Below, piece by piece: positions 1-6,908 of a DNA stretch of 18,338 nucleotides (the first letter of the stretch is position 1; each line of letters opens with the position of its first letter). The DNA is taken from NCBI GenBank assembly GCA_003517845.1, contig DOZU01000120.1, positions 1 through 18,338 on the forward strand, in the 5' to 3' direction. The DNA is from Clostridiales bacterium. GTDB taxonomy: Bacteria; Bacillota; Sulfobacillia; UBA995. The position numbers and the translations under genes are program-made. The notes below the pieces were generated by a model that saw only the letters and a program-made list of their open reading frames with translations, made no database searches and had not been told where the DNA came from.

Positions 1-1120
1 CCACGACTTCTTGACCCACTCAAGCGGGTTGCCGCCGCTACCCTCGCTCATCTTCGCCATGGCCGACTCGCTGCGTGAGGACCCGACCATCAGCATGTTC
101 GGAGAGAAGGCGGCCGACGCACTCGACACTCATCCGCCGCTTCGAACCTACGAGGAGCTGATGGATTTCATCGCCAAGCAGGATTTCGCGCTGCTTGGCA
201 GGCCCGGGCGCTATTTCAGTTACTCCAACGACGCCTACGGCCTGCTCGGGGCAATCATCGAACGAGTCGGCGGTGAGCCCTATGAGCAGTATGTGATGCG
301 GCATATCGTGGAGCCGGCGGGGATGGACCGCAGCGCCTTCAAGTTGGACTGCCTGCCTGGGGGCGCGGAACTCACGCAGCTATACGTCAAGAAGCCGGAT
401 ACCGAAGCGGTCATCGCCGCCCCGGGTTGGTGGGAAAGTCGCCCCATGGCAGCTGCCGGCTTCCTCCGCTCCAACGTGGTGGACCTCATCCGCTACATGG
501 AGATCTATCGCAACCGCGGCAAGGTGGGCGAGGAGCAAGTCCTCACCGAGGACTCGGTGCGGCAGATGGTCACCCCGTACATGGACTCCGGGATGGGCGG
601 CGACTATGGCTACGGGCTGATGCTGACGGCCAACTACCACGGCTTCTCGCTGGTGGAGCACGGAGGAGGCATAAAAGGTGTGTCCGCCCATGTCACATCG
701 GTACCCGAGGCCGGGATCACCGGGGCAGCCTTGGCCAACCTGGGAGGCGTCCCCTCCAGCCAGGCTCTGACCGCCGCCATGAATATCCTCTTGGGGTTGC
801 CGCTCGCCAGCCGGCGCTTCGCGCAACAGGACTACCGTTACCTTGAGGACCACCTGGCGTCGCTCACCGGCATGTACCCCTCGGGAGAGGGGCTTCTGCC
901 GCCAACCAAGATCGTCATCGGCGAAGCGGGCCTGGAGGCCCACCTGCACCCCAAGGTCTACCCCGTACGCATGATCGGTCCCTACCAAGGCATCGTCGAA
1001 ATGTACGGGCCGCAAGACGAGGGTATGCCGATAACCTTCCTGCGTAACGATATGGGGGACGTGTTCGCGGTGGCGATGGGAGCCAGGATGATGTTGAAGA
1101 AGGATCTGGAGCAAAGCTGA
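1..1120 (+). CDS. Serine beta-lactamase-like hydrolase (PF00144 type), N-terminus outside window
   Basis: The frame is already open at base 2 (His-Asp-Phe-Leu-Thr-His), so the gene begins upstream. The TTG at 11 lies inside a conserved THSSG segment and is not the true start. The family comprises penicillin-binding-protein-like esterases, D-aminopeptidases and carboxypeptidases that use an SxxK serine. That motif would be upstream and cannot be seen. The second motif, Tyr-Ser-Asn, is at about 221-229, and a His-Gly-Gly motif equivalent to KTG is at about 659-667. After the catalytic domain comes a C-terminal beta-rich region of about 100 residues (from about 840), as in many standalone members. 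No transmembrane segment is visible in this part. A second member of the family lies at 2137-3549 on the other strand and shares the layout but is clearly diverged. The substrate cannot be predicted. The family call is secure. Confidence 0.88.
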   Translation, partial: HDFLTHSSGLPPLPSLIFAMADSLREDPTISMFGEKAADALDTHPPLRTYEELMDFIAKQDFALLGRPGRYFSYSNDAYGLLGAIIERVGGEPYEQYVMRHIVEPAGMDRSAFKLDCLPGGAELTQLYVKKPDTEAVIAAPGWWESRPMAAAGFLRSNVVDLIRYMEIYRNRGKVGEEQVLTEDSVRQMVTPYMDSGMGGDYGYGLMLTANYHGFSLVEHGGGIKGVSAHVTSVPEAGITGAALANLGGVPSSQALTAAMNILLGLPLASRRFAQQDYRYLEDHLASLTGMYPSGEGLLPPTKIVIGEAGLEAHLHPKVYPVRMIGPYQGIVEMYGPQDEGMPITFLRNDMGDVFAVAMGARMMLKKDLEQS

Positions 1121-1121
1121 A

Positions 1122-1148
1122 CCCGGGCGGCAACGGTTGCGGCCCGGG
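1122..1148. terminator. GC-rich hairpin between convergent genes, possible bidirectional terminator
   Basis: Bases 1122-1134 (CCCGGGCGGCAAC) pair with 1136-1148 (GTTGCGGCCCGGG) at 12 of 13 positions around a single central G. The hairpin begins one base after the upstream stop codon and ends 15 bases before the stop of the convergent kinase gene. No T-tract follows on either strand, so it is not a textbook intrinsic terminator. The position is what supports a role in ending transcription. Confidence 0.45.
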
Positions 1149-1163
1149 CGGGGTGGCGGCGCG

Positions 1164-1970
1164 TCAAGGCCCGGCGGGTCCCGCCGCAAGTCCACGGTAC
1201 ACGAGTCGCAGAAGTGTTTGCCGCTCACCGGGGATGTTCTCCGCCAGCCGCGCCGCCGCCGCCGCGGCGCTCCAGCTGGCGAGGCTGGCCCCATCTTGAC
1301 CTGAGGCCCGGAGGTAGCGAGCCAGGTAGGCGCGCTGGAACGCCCGGCGAGCGGCCAGGACCACACCAGGGGCCCGGCCGCTCGGGAGGTTACCCCTCCC
1401 CATCAGCAAGAGCGAGGTGCGCGCCACATCCGCCATCGGGTCGCCGGCGGCGGCGTCGGGCCAGTCGATGACCACCGGCCCGCCCGGGCTCAGGATCACG
1501 TTGTCGGGGTGGAAGTCGCCGTGGCACACGCGGTCGCCATCGGGCAGGCTTTCCAGCAAGGCCGCCATCGACTCCCGAAGGTCCCGCGGCAGGTCGGCGG
1601 CATAGATCCTCCTGGCCAGGTGTGTCTTGACCAGGGGCAGTCCGACGGCCGCCCGCCGGTGGAGGTCGGCCTGCAATTCGGCCAGCAGCCGGGCGGACTG
1701 CCACAACGACCACGGCCAGTCCCGCAGCGCATCCAGCATGGTCCGGCCGGGCACGGCCTCTAACGGAATGCCGGGCCGGCCGTCCACGATGATGACGTCT
1801 CCCGCGGCGGGTACCGGAAACCCGGTGTCGCCGACAGCGCGGGTCCTGGCAACTTCAGATCTGGCCGCCTGCTCGGTCCATCCGGGGCGGAACAGCTTGA
1901 GCACGCGGCCGTCCGGCCACGGATACAACTCCGCAGTCCGCCCGACGGCCAGCGGTTGCGATCGGTCCAG
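1164..1970 (-). CDS. Aminoglycoside phosphotransferase (APH)-fold kinase
   Basis: This is a small-molecule kinase of the APH/choline kinase fold. Numbered from the TTG at 1928, the ATP-binding lysine lies in VLKLF (residue 11), the catalytic loop HGDFHPDN is at 136-143, and the metal-binding Asp is in VIDWPDA (155). The C-terminal helical part is present. Starting at TTG 1928 would remove GRTAEL, the nucleotide-loop segment normally just ahead of the ATP lysine. That segment is in frame upstream as far as a TGA at 1977-1979. I therefore extend to a CTG at 1970, which has GGGGAG nine bases before it and gives 268 residues. CTG is a rare start. The alternative is an ATG at 1976 with a one-base indel in the run of five C. 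Conservative tools would choose 1928. No aminoglycoside specificity can be inferred. It may be cotranscribed with the hydrolase gene at 2137-3549. Confidence 0.82.
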   Translation of the reverse strand: MDRSQPLAVGRTAELYPWPDGRVLKLFRPGWTEQAARSEVARTRAVGDTGFPVPAAGDVIIVDGRPGIPLEAVPGRTMLDALRDWPWSLWQSARLLAELQADLHRRAAVGLPLVKTHLARRIYAADLPRDLRESMAALLESLPDGDRVCHGDFHPDNVILSPGGPVVIDWPDAAAGDPMADVARTSLLLMGRGNLPSGRAPGVVLAARRAFQRAYLARYLRASGQDGASLASWSAAAAAARLAENIPGERQTLLRLVYRGLAAGPAGP

Positions 1971-2082
1971 GGGGCATCACTCCCCGCTCGGCGGAACTCG
2001 AAGTGGAAGCCCCTGCAGGACACCTTGGTCGTGGTCACCGCCACGGGTCGCGCCCGTCTTCGCGGCCACAGCTACGGCCCTT

Positions 2083-2108
2083 GTAGGGGCGGGTTCGGAA
2101 CCCGCCCC
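2083..2108 (+). repeat. Interspersed GC-rich palindrome, copy 1
   Basis: GTA is followed by GGGGCGGGTTC (2086-2096), a central G and GAACCCGCCCC (2098-2108), a perfect 11-bp inverted repeat. The right-hand TAC seen in the complete copies is replaced by CGC. The copy lies in the 166-base gap between the hydrolase gene (stop at 2137) and the kinase gene downstream of it. The other copies are at 6804, 8681, 10847 and 12438. Confidence 0.9.
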
Positions 2109-2136
2109 CGCCACCATTCGCTCCCCACTGGCAACA

Positions 2137-3549
2137 TCATACCGGGCCGATCCGCCGCAGCTTGTACCGTTCGTACAGGACCTCCACCGTCTCACCCTTC
2201 CGGTTGAACTCGACGGTGCTCCGGCGGCCGGCCGCCAGGGTGAAGAAGCGGGGCGCATCGCCCTGCAGCAGCTCGGGGATGAGGGGCACGTTCTCCTGGT
2301 GGTGCTTGTCCTTGAACTCCGCCTGCAACAGGTCGCCCTTGCGGCGGAAGGTGATCTGCATCGTCCCCTTGAAGGTCGCGTACACGCCCGCCAGGGCGTC
2401 AAGCAGCCGCTCAATTCGGAGGAAAGGCAGGCGCTCCGGGTCCTCGCCGATGAGGGCGGCCAGGGCCGCCATGCCCAGTTGGCCGGCCGCATAGCCGGCT
2501 CCATTGGCCAGCACGGCGACGGCGACGTCGCGGGCGGGGATGAAGCCGATATAGGCGGTGGCCACGCCCACGCTGCCGCCGTGGCCTACCAGGCGGTGGC
2601 CGAAGAAGTCGGGGTAGGCGTGCAGGCCATAGCCGTAAGTCCCCGGCTGATCGAGCAGGGCGGGAGAGGCGTCGCTTTCCAGCCAACCGGAGGCGGGGAG
2701 TCGCACCCGGCCCTCCATCATGGATTTGATGGAAGCTTCGGCGGCGGTCCGCCCGCCGCCGCCGGGGATGCCGCCGCCCAGGAGGAACATCCGCAGGTAA
2801 CGGATGAGGTCGGGCACACTCGAGATGAGCCCGCCATCGGCCAGGATGCGGCCGAACGAATAGCGGCTGGGGAGGGGCTCGCCGTCGCTGGTGATGAGGT
2901 GCGGGGTGGCGGCGTCGGCGTCGGCCTCGACGACGGCGCGCGCGAATGTGCTCCGCCGCATGCCCAGCGGGTCGAGGATGTGCTGGCGCAGGTAATCGGG
3001 ATAGGACAGCCCGGAGACCCGCTCGATGATCTCCCCCAACAGCACATAGCCTTCATTCAAGTAGAACCAGCGTTCGCCGGGGCGGGTCTCGGCCCAGTCC
3101 TCGGCGCCGCGCATGAAGGTCAACAGGTCGTCGACACTGGCGATGGGCAGCCATTTCTCGCTCGAGCCGTGCTCTCGGGAGAGCACCGCCTCGGCGTAAG
3201 CCAGGGCGGGGATGCCGCTCGTGTGGGTCATGAGGTGCCGGAGGCGGATGCGCTCGCCGAAAGGCCGGATGGGCAGAGGAACGTACTCCTCCACCGGGTC
3301 GTCCACCGACAGCTTGCCCTGCTCCTGTAGCTGCATCAGGGCAAGACAGGTGAAGGACTTGGTGACGCTGCCAATGGCGTACAGCGTCTCCCCCGTAGCG
3401 GGCAGGCCATCCTTCAGGTCGCGGAAGCCGTAGCCCCGCTGGTGAACCACCTCATCGCCCGCCAGGAGGGCCAGGCTGACGCCGGGGAGGTGAGTCTGTC
3501 CCATCTTCTCCAGGACGAACGCGTCGAGGGCGGCGAAGCGGCCGGGCAT
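2137..3549 (-). CDS. Serine beta-lactamase-like hydrolase (PF00144), complete
   Basis: This is a 470-residue serine hydrolase of the penicillin-binding-protein-like family. It has all three active-site motifs: Ser61-Val-Thr-Lys64, Tyr163-Leu-Asn165 and His323-Gly-Gly325. A THTSG segment near residues 108-112 is also typical. From about residue 380 there is a separate beta-rich C-terminal domain. There is no signal peptide or membrane segment, so the protein is probably cytoplasmic. The frame stays open antisense to trpS, but the ATG at 3549 is preceded by GGAGGTGATC at ideal spacing and begins the conserved part, so the longer reading is rejected. The gene is divergent from trpS. It is paralogous to the partial gene at 1-1120. 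Candidate activities are esterase, D-amino-acid peptidase or carboxypeptidase, and the sequence does not choose between them. Confidence 0.93.
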   Translation of the reverse strand: MPGRFAALDAFVLEKMGQTHLPGVSLALLAGDEVVHQRGYGFRDLKDGLPATGETLYAIGSVTKSFTCLALMQLQEQGKLSVDDPVEEYVPLPIRPFGERIRLRHLMTHTSGIPALAYAEAVLSREHGSSEKWLPIASVDDLLTFMRGAEDWAETRPGERWFYLNEGYVLLGEIIERVSGLSYPDYLRQHILDPLGMRRSTFARAVVEADADAATPHLITSDGEPLPSRYSFGRILADGGLISSVPDLIRYLRMFLLGGGIPGGGGRTAAEASIKSMMEGRVRLPASGWLESDASPALLDQPGTYGYGLHAYPDFFGHRLVGHGGSVGVATAYIGFIPARDVAVAVLANGAGYAAGQLGMAALAALIGEDPERLPFLRIERLLDALAGVYATFKGTMQITFRRKGDLLQAEFKDKHHQENVPLIPELLQGDAPRFFTLAAGRRSTVEFNRKGETVEVLYERYKLRRIGPV

Positions 3550-3666
3550 GCGATCACCTCCGCGGTAGTCGGACCAGGCAGATAGTTCCACGGGCGGGTT
3601 TTCCTCACCTGTCCGGGCGTGGTAATATGGAGCAAGATCACCTTGGACCTTGGGAGTGGTGGTCAG

Positions 3667-4656
3667 TTGGGTGAGGAAGTCGTCTTCTCGGGTATCCAGC
3701 CGAGCGGCAGGATTCACGTCGGCAACTACCTGGGGGCGATAAAGAACTGGGTGAAGCTCCAGGATCAGCACCTGTGCTATTACTGCGTGGTCGACTACCA
3801 TGCGATCACGTCCCCCTATGAGCCAGGGGCATTCTCCCAGGCCGTGCTGGATGCTGTGGCCGCCAACGTCGCTGCCGGCCTCGACCCGGATCGCTCCGTC
3901 ATCTTCGTCCAGTCTCAGGTGCCCGAGCACACCGAGCTGTGCTGGATCCTTGGCGCCGTCACTCCCGCCGGCGAGTTGCAGCGGATGACGCAGTATAAGG
4001 ATCGGGCCCGGGTGCGTCGCGAGGTGGTCAACGCCGGCGTGCTCACTTACCCCATCTTGCAGGCGGCGGACATCCTGGCTTACAAGGGAACGCTCGTGCC
4101 GATAGGCGAGGACCAGGCGCAGCACCTGGAACTGACCCGGGAAATAGCTCGGAAGTTCAACGCTGCCTACGGGCCCACTTTCCCCGAGCCGCAGGTATCA
4201 TTCAGCCCATCTCCCCGGATCATGTCGCTGAGCGATCCCAGGGTTAAGATGTCCAAGAGCATCCCCGGCAGCTATCTATCGCTGATGGCGGAACCGGCGG
4301 CCATTCAGGAGACGGTGGCCCGCGCGGTCACCGACACCGGGCCGACCCCCGGCGGCGAGATGAGCCCCGGGGTCGCGACGCTGTTTCACCTCCTTGACGC
4401 CTTCGCCCCCGGCGAGACCGCGGAGCGTTTCCGCGCCGCGCACCGGCAGGGCGGGTTGCGCTATTCCGAGTTGAAGGCCGTCCTGGCGGAGTGTCTGATA
4501 GAGCGTCTCGAACCCATCCGCCGCCGGTACCGGGAGTTGATGGCCCGGCCGGAGACGCTGAAAGACATCGTGCGCCACGGTACCGCTCGGGCGCGGCCGG
4601 CGGCTTGCGCCACTCTCGAGGAAGTGCGCGAGAAGGTCGGCATCCTGAAGGTCTAG
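3667..4656 (+). CDS. trpS: Tryptophan-tRNA ligase
   Basis: This is the cytoplasmic class I aminoacyl-tRNA synthetase that charges tRNA-Trp using ATP. The N-terminal FSGIQPSGRIHVGNYLGAIKN carries the HIGH-equivalent HVGN at residues 17-20. GEDQAQHLE near 147-155 is a conserved active-site segment, and KMSKS is intact at 194-198. The length of 329 residues is usual for the family. The frame opens at a GTG at 3619, but the TTG at 3667 follows a purine-rich GGGAGTGGTGG and gives the usual short N-terminus, so I prefer it. A TAATAT about 40 bases upstream (3623-3628) could be a -10 element, with only a weak -35. There is no T-box leader in the 117-base gap. The stop TAG overlaps the stop of the convergent small gene. 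Confidence 0.97.
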   Translation: MGEEVVFSGIQPSGRIHVGNYLGAIKNWVKLQDQHLCYYCVVDYHAITSPYEPGAFSQAVLDAVAANVAAGLDPDRSVIFVQSQVPEHTELCWILGAVTPAGELQRMTQYKDRARVRREVVNAGVLTYPILQAADILAYKGTLVPIGEDQAQHLELTREIARKFNAAYGPTFPEPQVSFSPSPRIMSLSDPRVKMSKSIPGSYLSLMAEPAAIQETVARAVTDTGPTPGGEMSPGVATLFHLLDAFAPGETAERFRAAHRQGGLRYSELKAVLAECLIERLEPIRRRYRELMARPETLKDIVRHGTARARPAACATLEEVREKVGILKV

Positions 4657-4814
4657 GTCCGGCGCTTGCGCGACCGGAGGTCGTCAAGGAGTTCATCGAA
4701 ATCATCGGGGTCGCCGGCGGCATCGCCGGCCGGTTTCCGGCGCTCATGGAGGTAGTAGGCGAACGCCGCCGCGGCCAGCAGGAAAGCGATGATGCTCAGG
4801 ATCAGCCAGAACAA
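4653..4814 (-). CDS. Small single-pass membrane protein, function unknown
   Basis: This short gene encodes about 53 residues from the TTG at 4814. A hydrophobic stretch (residues 2-21, FWLILSIIAFLLAAAAFAYY) is followed by a basic HERRK, then an acidic DDFDELLDDL, then a basic tail RSRKRRT. This suggests one N-terminal membrane helix with a charged cytoplasmic tail. AAGGGAG lies nine bases before TTG 4814. Another TTG at 4823 abuts that site and is less likely. The frame stays open to 4910, but that part is poor in character and overlaps the peptidase start region. The stop shares a CTAG with the trpS stop, and this tail-to-tail arrangement, together with the helix, supports a real gene. A GATAAT at 4845-4850 on this strand could be a -10 element. 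No family is recognised. Confidence 0.6.
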   Translation of the reverse strand: MFWLILSIIAFLLAAAAFAYYLHERRKPAGDAAGDPDDFDELLDDLRSRKRRT

Positions 4815-4908
4815 CGCGCCCAACTCCCTTGCTTGCCGGCAGGTATTATCCCCTGAATTGCTCGAAGCACGGCGGCAGGCCCGTGATATCGCTGGAGGAG
4901 GCGATGGC

Positions 4909-6069
4909 ATGGAAGACCGGATGATGGCAACGGTGAAGCGGATGGCCGTGCCCCGGGGTCCGGGGTCGGCGGGCGAGAGAGCGGCAGGGGAATATGTGAG
5001 CGAGCGGTTGAGGGAGCTGGGGCTTGACGTCCGGGCGGAGAGCTTTCCGGCCCCGTCGACTTTCTCCTGGGTATACTTGCTGCTGTATGTCGCGCCCGGC
5101 GCAGCGGTGGCCGCGGCCGCCTACCGCCCAATGGCCGGGGTGGCGCTGGCACTCGGCGGGCTGCTACTCTTCTACCTCGAACTCGACTTCCGCGAGTTGC
5201 TAGGCCACGCCTTCCGATGGTCGCGTTCATCGAACATCATCGGACGGGCAAGGCAGGGCGGGACGCGGCGCATCCCGATCATCTTGATGGCGCACCGGGA
5301 CTCCTCCAAGGCGGCGCTGAACTTCCGGCCGGGGCTGGTGGAAGGTTTTCGCCGGTCTTTCCTGGGCATGGTCGCCGCCTACCTGTTCACGCCCGTCCTC
5401 CTGGCGGCGTACGTTGCGAGCGGCGCGAGCGCGCTGTGGTGGCTCAGCTTCTTGCCCGCGGGCTACCTGCTGTTGAGCGCCGGCTTCCTCTTGCACCGGG
5501 AGATCGTAAACCAGGTGACGCGGGGGGCCAACGACAACGCATCGGGGGTCGCCGTGCTCCTCGCCCTGGTCGAGACCTGGATCCGTACGCCGCCTCAACA
5601 CCTCGAGCTATGGGCGGTCATGACCGGTGCCGAGGAATCGGGGACCTGGGGTGCGGCCGACTTCCTCCGCCGGCACGGCCGCGGCCTTAGGGATGCCCTG
5701 TTCCTGAACTTCGACAACGTGGGTGCCGGCCAGGTGCATTACATCGATGCGGAAGGGGCCTTGCGGCCATACCGCGCCTCGCCGCGGTTGCTGGCTGCCG
5801 CGGAGGCCGCCCGGCGGCTACGGCCCGACCTCAAGGTCAGCCGGGCCGCCTATCGCTTGTTGCCCACCGATGCCACCCGTGCTCTGGCCTGGGGTTACCA
5901 GGCGATGAGTTTCCTGGCGACCGATGAGCGAGGGCTGCTCCCCAACTGGCACTGGCTCACCGACACCCCCGAGGGCGTCGATCCCGAGTGCCTCCGGCAC
6001 TGCCATGACTTCGCATGGGAACTGGTGCTCGAACTCGACCGGCGGGCGGGTCAGGGCCGCTCGGAGTAG
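4909..6069 (+). CDS. Membrane-embedded M28 family zinc peptidase
   Basis: This is a 386-residue aminopeptidase-type metalloenzyme. The expected two-zinc residues are all visible: His129 and Asp131 in MAHRDSS, Asp209 in GANDNASG, Glu242-Glu243 in GAEESG, Asp269 in NFDNVG, and His348 in WHWLTDTP. Two hydrophobic segments (about 53-71 and 75-92) precede the catalytic part. A further hydrophobic region (about 151-195, one or two helices) is inserted between the first zinc motif and the NDN motif. The active site should therefore sit against the membrane; its side is not determined. The ATG at 4909 is eight bases after GGAGGAG. An ATG at 4904 is out of frame. The gene converges with the next one, overlapping it by 19 bases. 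Substrates are probably peptides, but the family also contains cyclases and deacetylases. Confidence 0.9.
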   Translation: MEDRMMATVKRMAVPRGPGSAGERAAGEYVSERLRELGLDVRAESFPAPSTFSWVYLLLYVAPGAAVAAAAYRPMAGVALALGGLLLFYLELDFRELLGHAFRWSRSSNIIGRARQGGTRRIPIILMAHRDSSKAALNFRPGLVEGFRRSFLGMVAAYLFTPVLLAAYVASGASALWWLSFLPAGYLLLSAGFLLHREIVNQVTRGANDNASGVAVLLALVETWIRTPPQHLELWAVMTGAEESGTWGAADFLRRHGRGLRDALFLNFDNVGAGQVHYIDAEGALRPYRASPRLLAAAEAARRLRPDLKVSRAAYRLLPTDATRALAWGYQAMSFLATDERGLLPNWHWLTDTPEGVDPECLRHCHDFAWELVLELDRRAGQGRSE

Positions 6070-6659
6070 TCGACGATGGATGCCGTCTCGCGCAGTCCCT
6101 TGAGCCAAGCCGGCATCCGTTCGTTCACCGCTTCCCGGAGCAGGTTGGTCATGATCTCCTCGCGTACTTGCTCGAACTCCCCGGCGTACGCGCCGGGTTG
6201 TTCGGCATGGCGGGCCCGGGCCTGCTCCTCGGTGATGGTGACTTCCCGCTCCACCAGCATGCGGGCGAGCAGGTCGAGTTCGACTTCCTGACGCAGCGCC
6301 GCTTCGTCCAGGCCATGAACGGCCAGTGTTTGCTGGAAGTGCTCTTCGGACTCGAACTGCTCGCGAATCTCGGCCAGTTCCCCTTCAACCTCGGACGCGT
6401 CCACGGTCACGTCCTGCTCGTCAGCGGTCTGCCGGATCAGGGCCCTGGTCACCAGCCGGTCCACGGTGGCGCGACCGAGCTGGCGGAACATGGCCTGGTA
6501 TACCTCGTCCCGGGTGATCACCTCGCCGTTGACGATCACCGCGGCCGGACGCGACTCCCTCCCGAAAAGCCTGACGATGGCAGGCAAGCCCACCCCTGCC
6601 GCCAGGATCGCCAGCGCACATAAGACTACTACGGGCCGATTCAACCGCGCCAAGTCCAA
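6051..6659 (-). CDS. SurA N-terminal domain-like membrane-anchored protein
   Basis: This is a 202-residue protein with an N-terminal hydrophobic helix (about 9-31) and no lipobox, so it is probably anchored and facing outward. VIVNGEVITRDEVY (about 41-54) is the classic opening of the SurA/PrsA N-terminal chaperone domain, which binds unfolded exported proteins. The remainder is helical and charged, and ends in PAWLKGLRETASI, typical of the last helix of that domain. The parvulin prolyl isomerase domain normally found in SurA or PrsA is absent, so any role would be as a chaperone or partner rather than an isomerase. The start is TTG 6659, with a second TTG two codons on. The Shine-Dalgarno is weak (GGGGG), so the start is uncertain. 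It is codirectional with the LarA-like gene upstream of it. Confidence 0.8.
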   Translation of the reverse strand: MDLARLNRPVVVLCALAILAAGVGLPAIVRLFGRESRPAAVIVNGEVITRDEVYQAMFRQLGRATVDRLVTRALIRQTADEQDVTVDASEVEGELAEIREQFESEEHFQQTLAVHGLDEAALRQEVELDLLARMLVEREVTITEEQARARHAEQPGAYAGEFEQVREEIMTNLLREAVNERMPAWLKGLRETASIVDYSERP

Positions 6660-6803
6660 GCACCCCCATGTAGCTGGATGTCCCTCACATGATGGAGCTT
6701 AACACGCCACGGAGGCATTGGATAGGGGAAATGCCTGGTAGGTCCTCGTGCCCCCCACAGGACGCCACGGGGTACGAAAGCGACAGACCGCCGTTTCGGG
6801 CCC

Positions 6804-6829
6804 AGGGGGGGTTCGGAACCCGCCCCTAC
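6804..6829 (+). repeat. Interspersed GC-rich palindrome, copy 2 (degenerate left arm)
   Basis: The right arm GAACCCGCCCC plus TAC (6816-6829) is intact. The left arm (6804-6814) reads AGGGGGGGTTC, so two positions no longer match the GGGGCGGGTTC consensus. The central base is G, as in copy 1. About 57 bases to the left (6747-6803) resemble the left flank of copy 5, including CAGACCGCC. The 249-base gap between the SurA-like and LarA-like genes holds this copy and nothing else recognisable. Confidence 0.8.
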
Positions 6830-6908
6830 AGCGGCTGCGGGCACGACCGCGAGTTCGTCTTGCTGGCAGTCAAGGGGCGCGGAAGCGGTCCTGCCGCGCG
6901 GCGACGCG

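Noticed and set aside
1164..1970. Aminoglycoside resistance gene
   Set aside because: Only the general kinase fold is supported; the motifs are common to many non-resistance phosphotransferases and there is no mobile context.
1627..3330. 567-codon open frame on the plus strand
   Set aside because: It is antisense to the kinase and the complete serine hydrolase, whose catalytic motifs are intact. It crosses palindrome copy 1 and shows no family features.
3550..4125. N-terminal extension of the serine hydrolase on the minus strand
   Set aside because: It runs antisense through trpS. The ATG at 3549 has a near-perfect ribosome binding site and starts the conserved region.
4829..4849. TATTAT with upstream TTGCTT as a promoter for the M28 gene
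   Set aside because: The spacing is only nine bases, too short for a -35/-10 pair.
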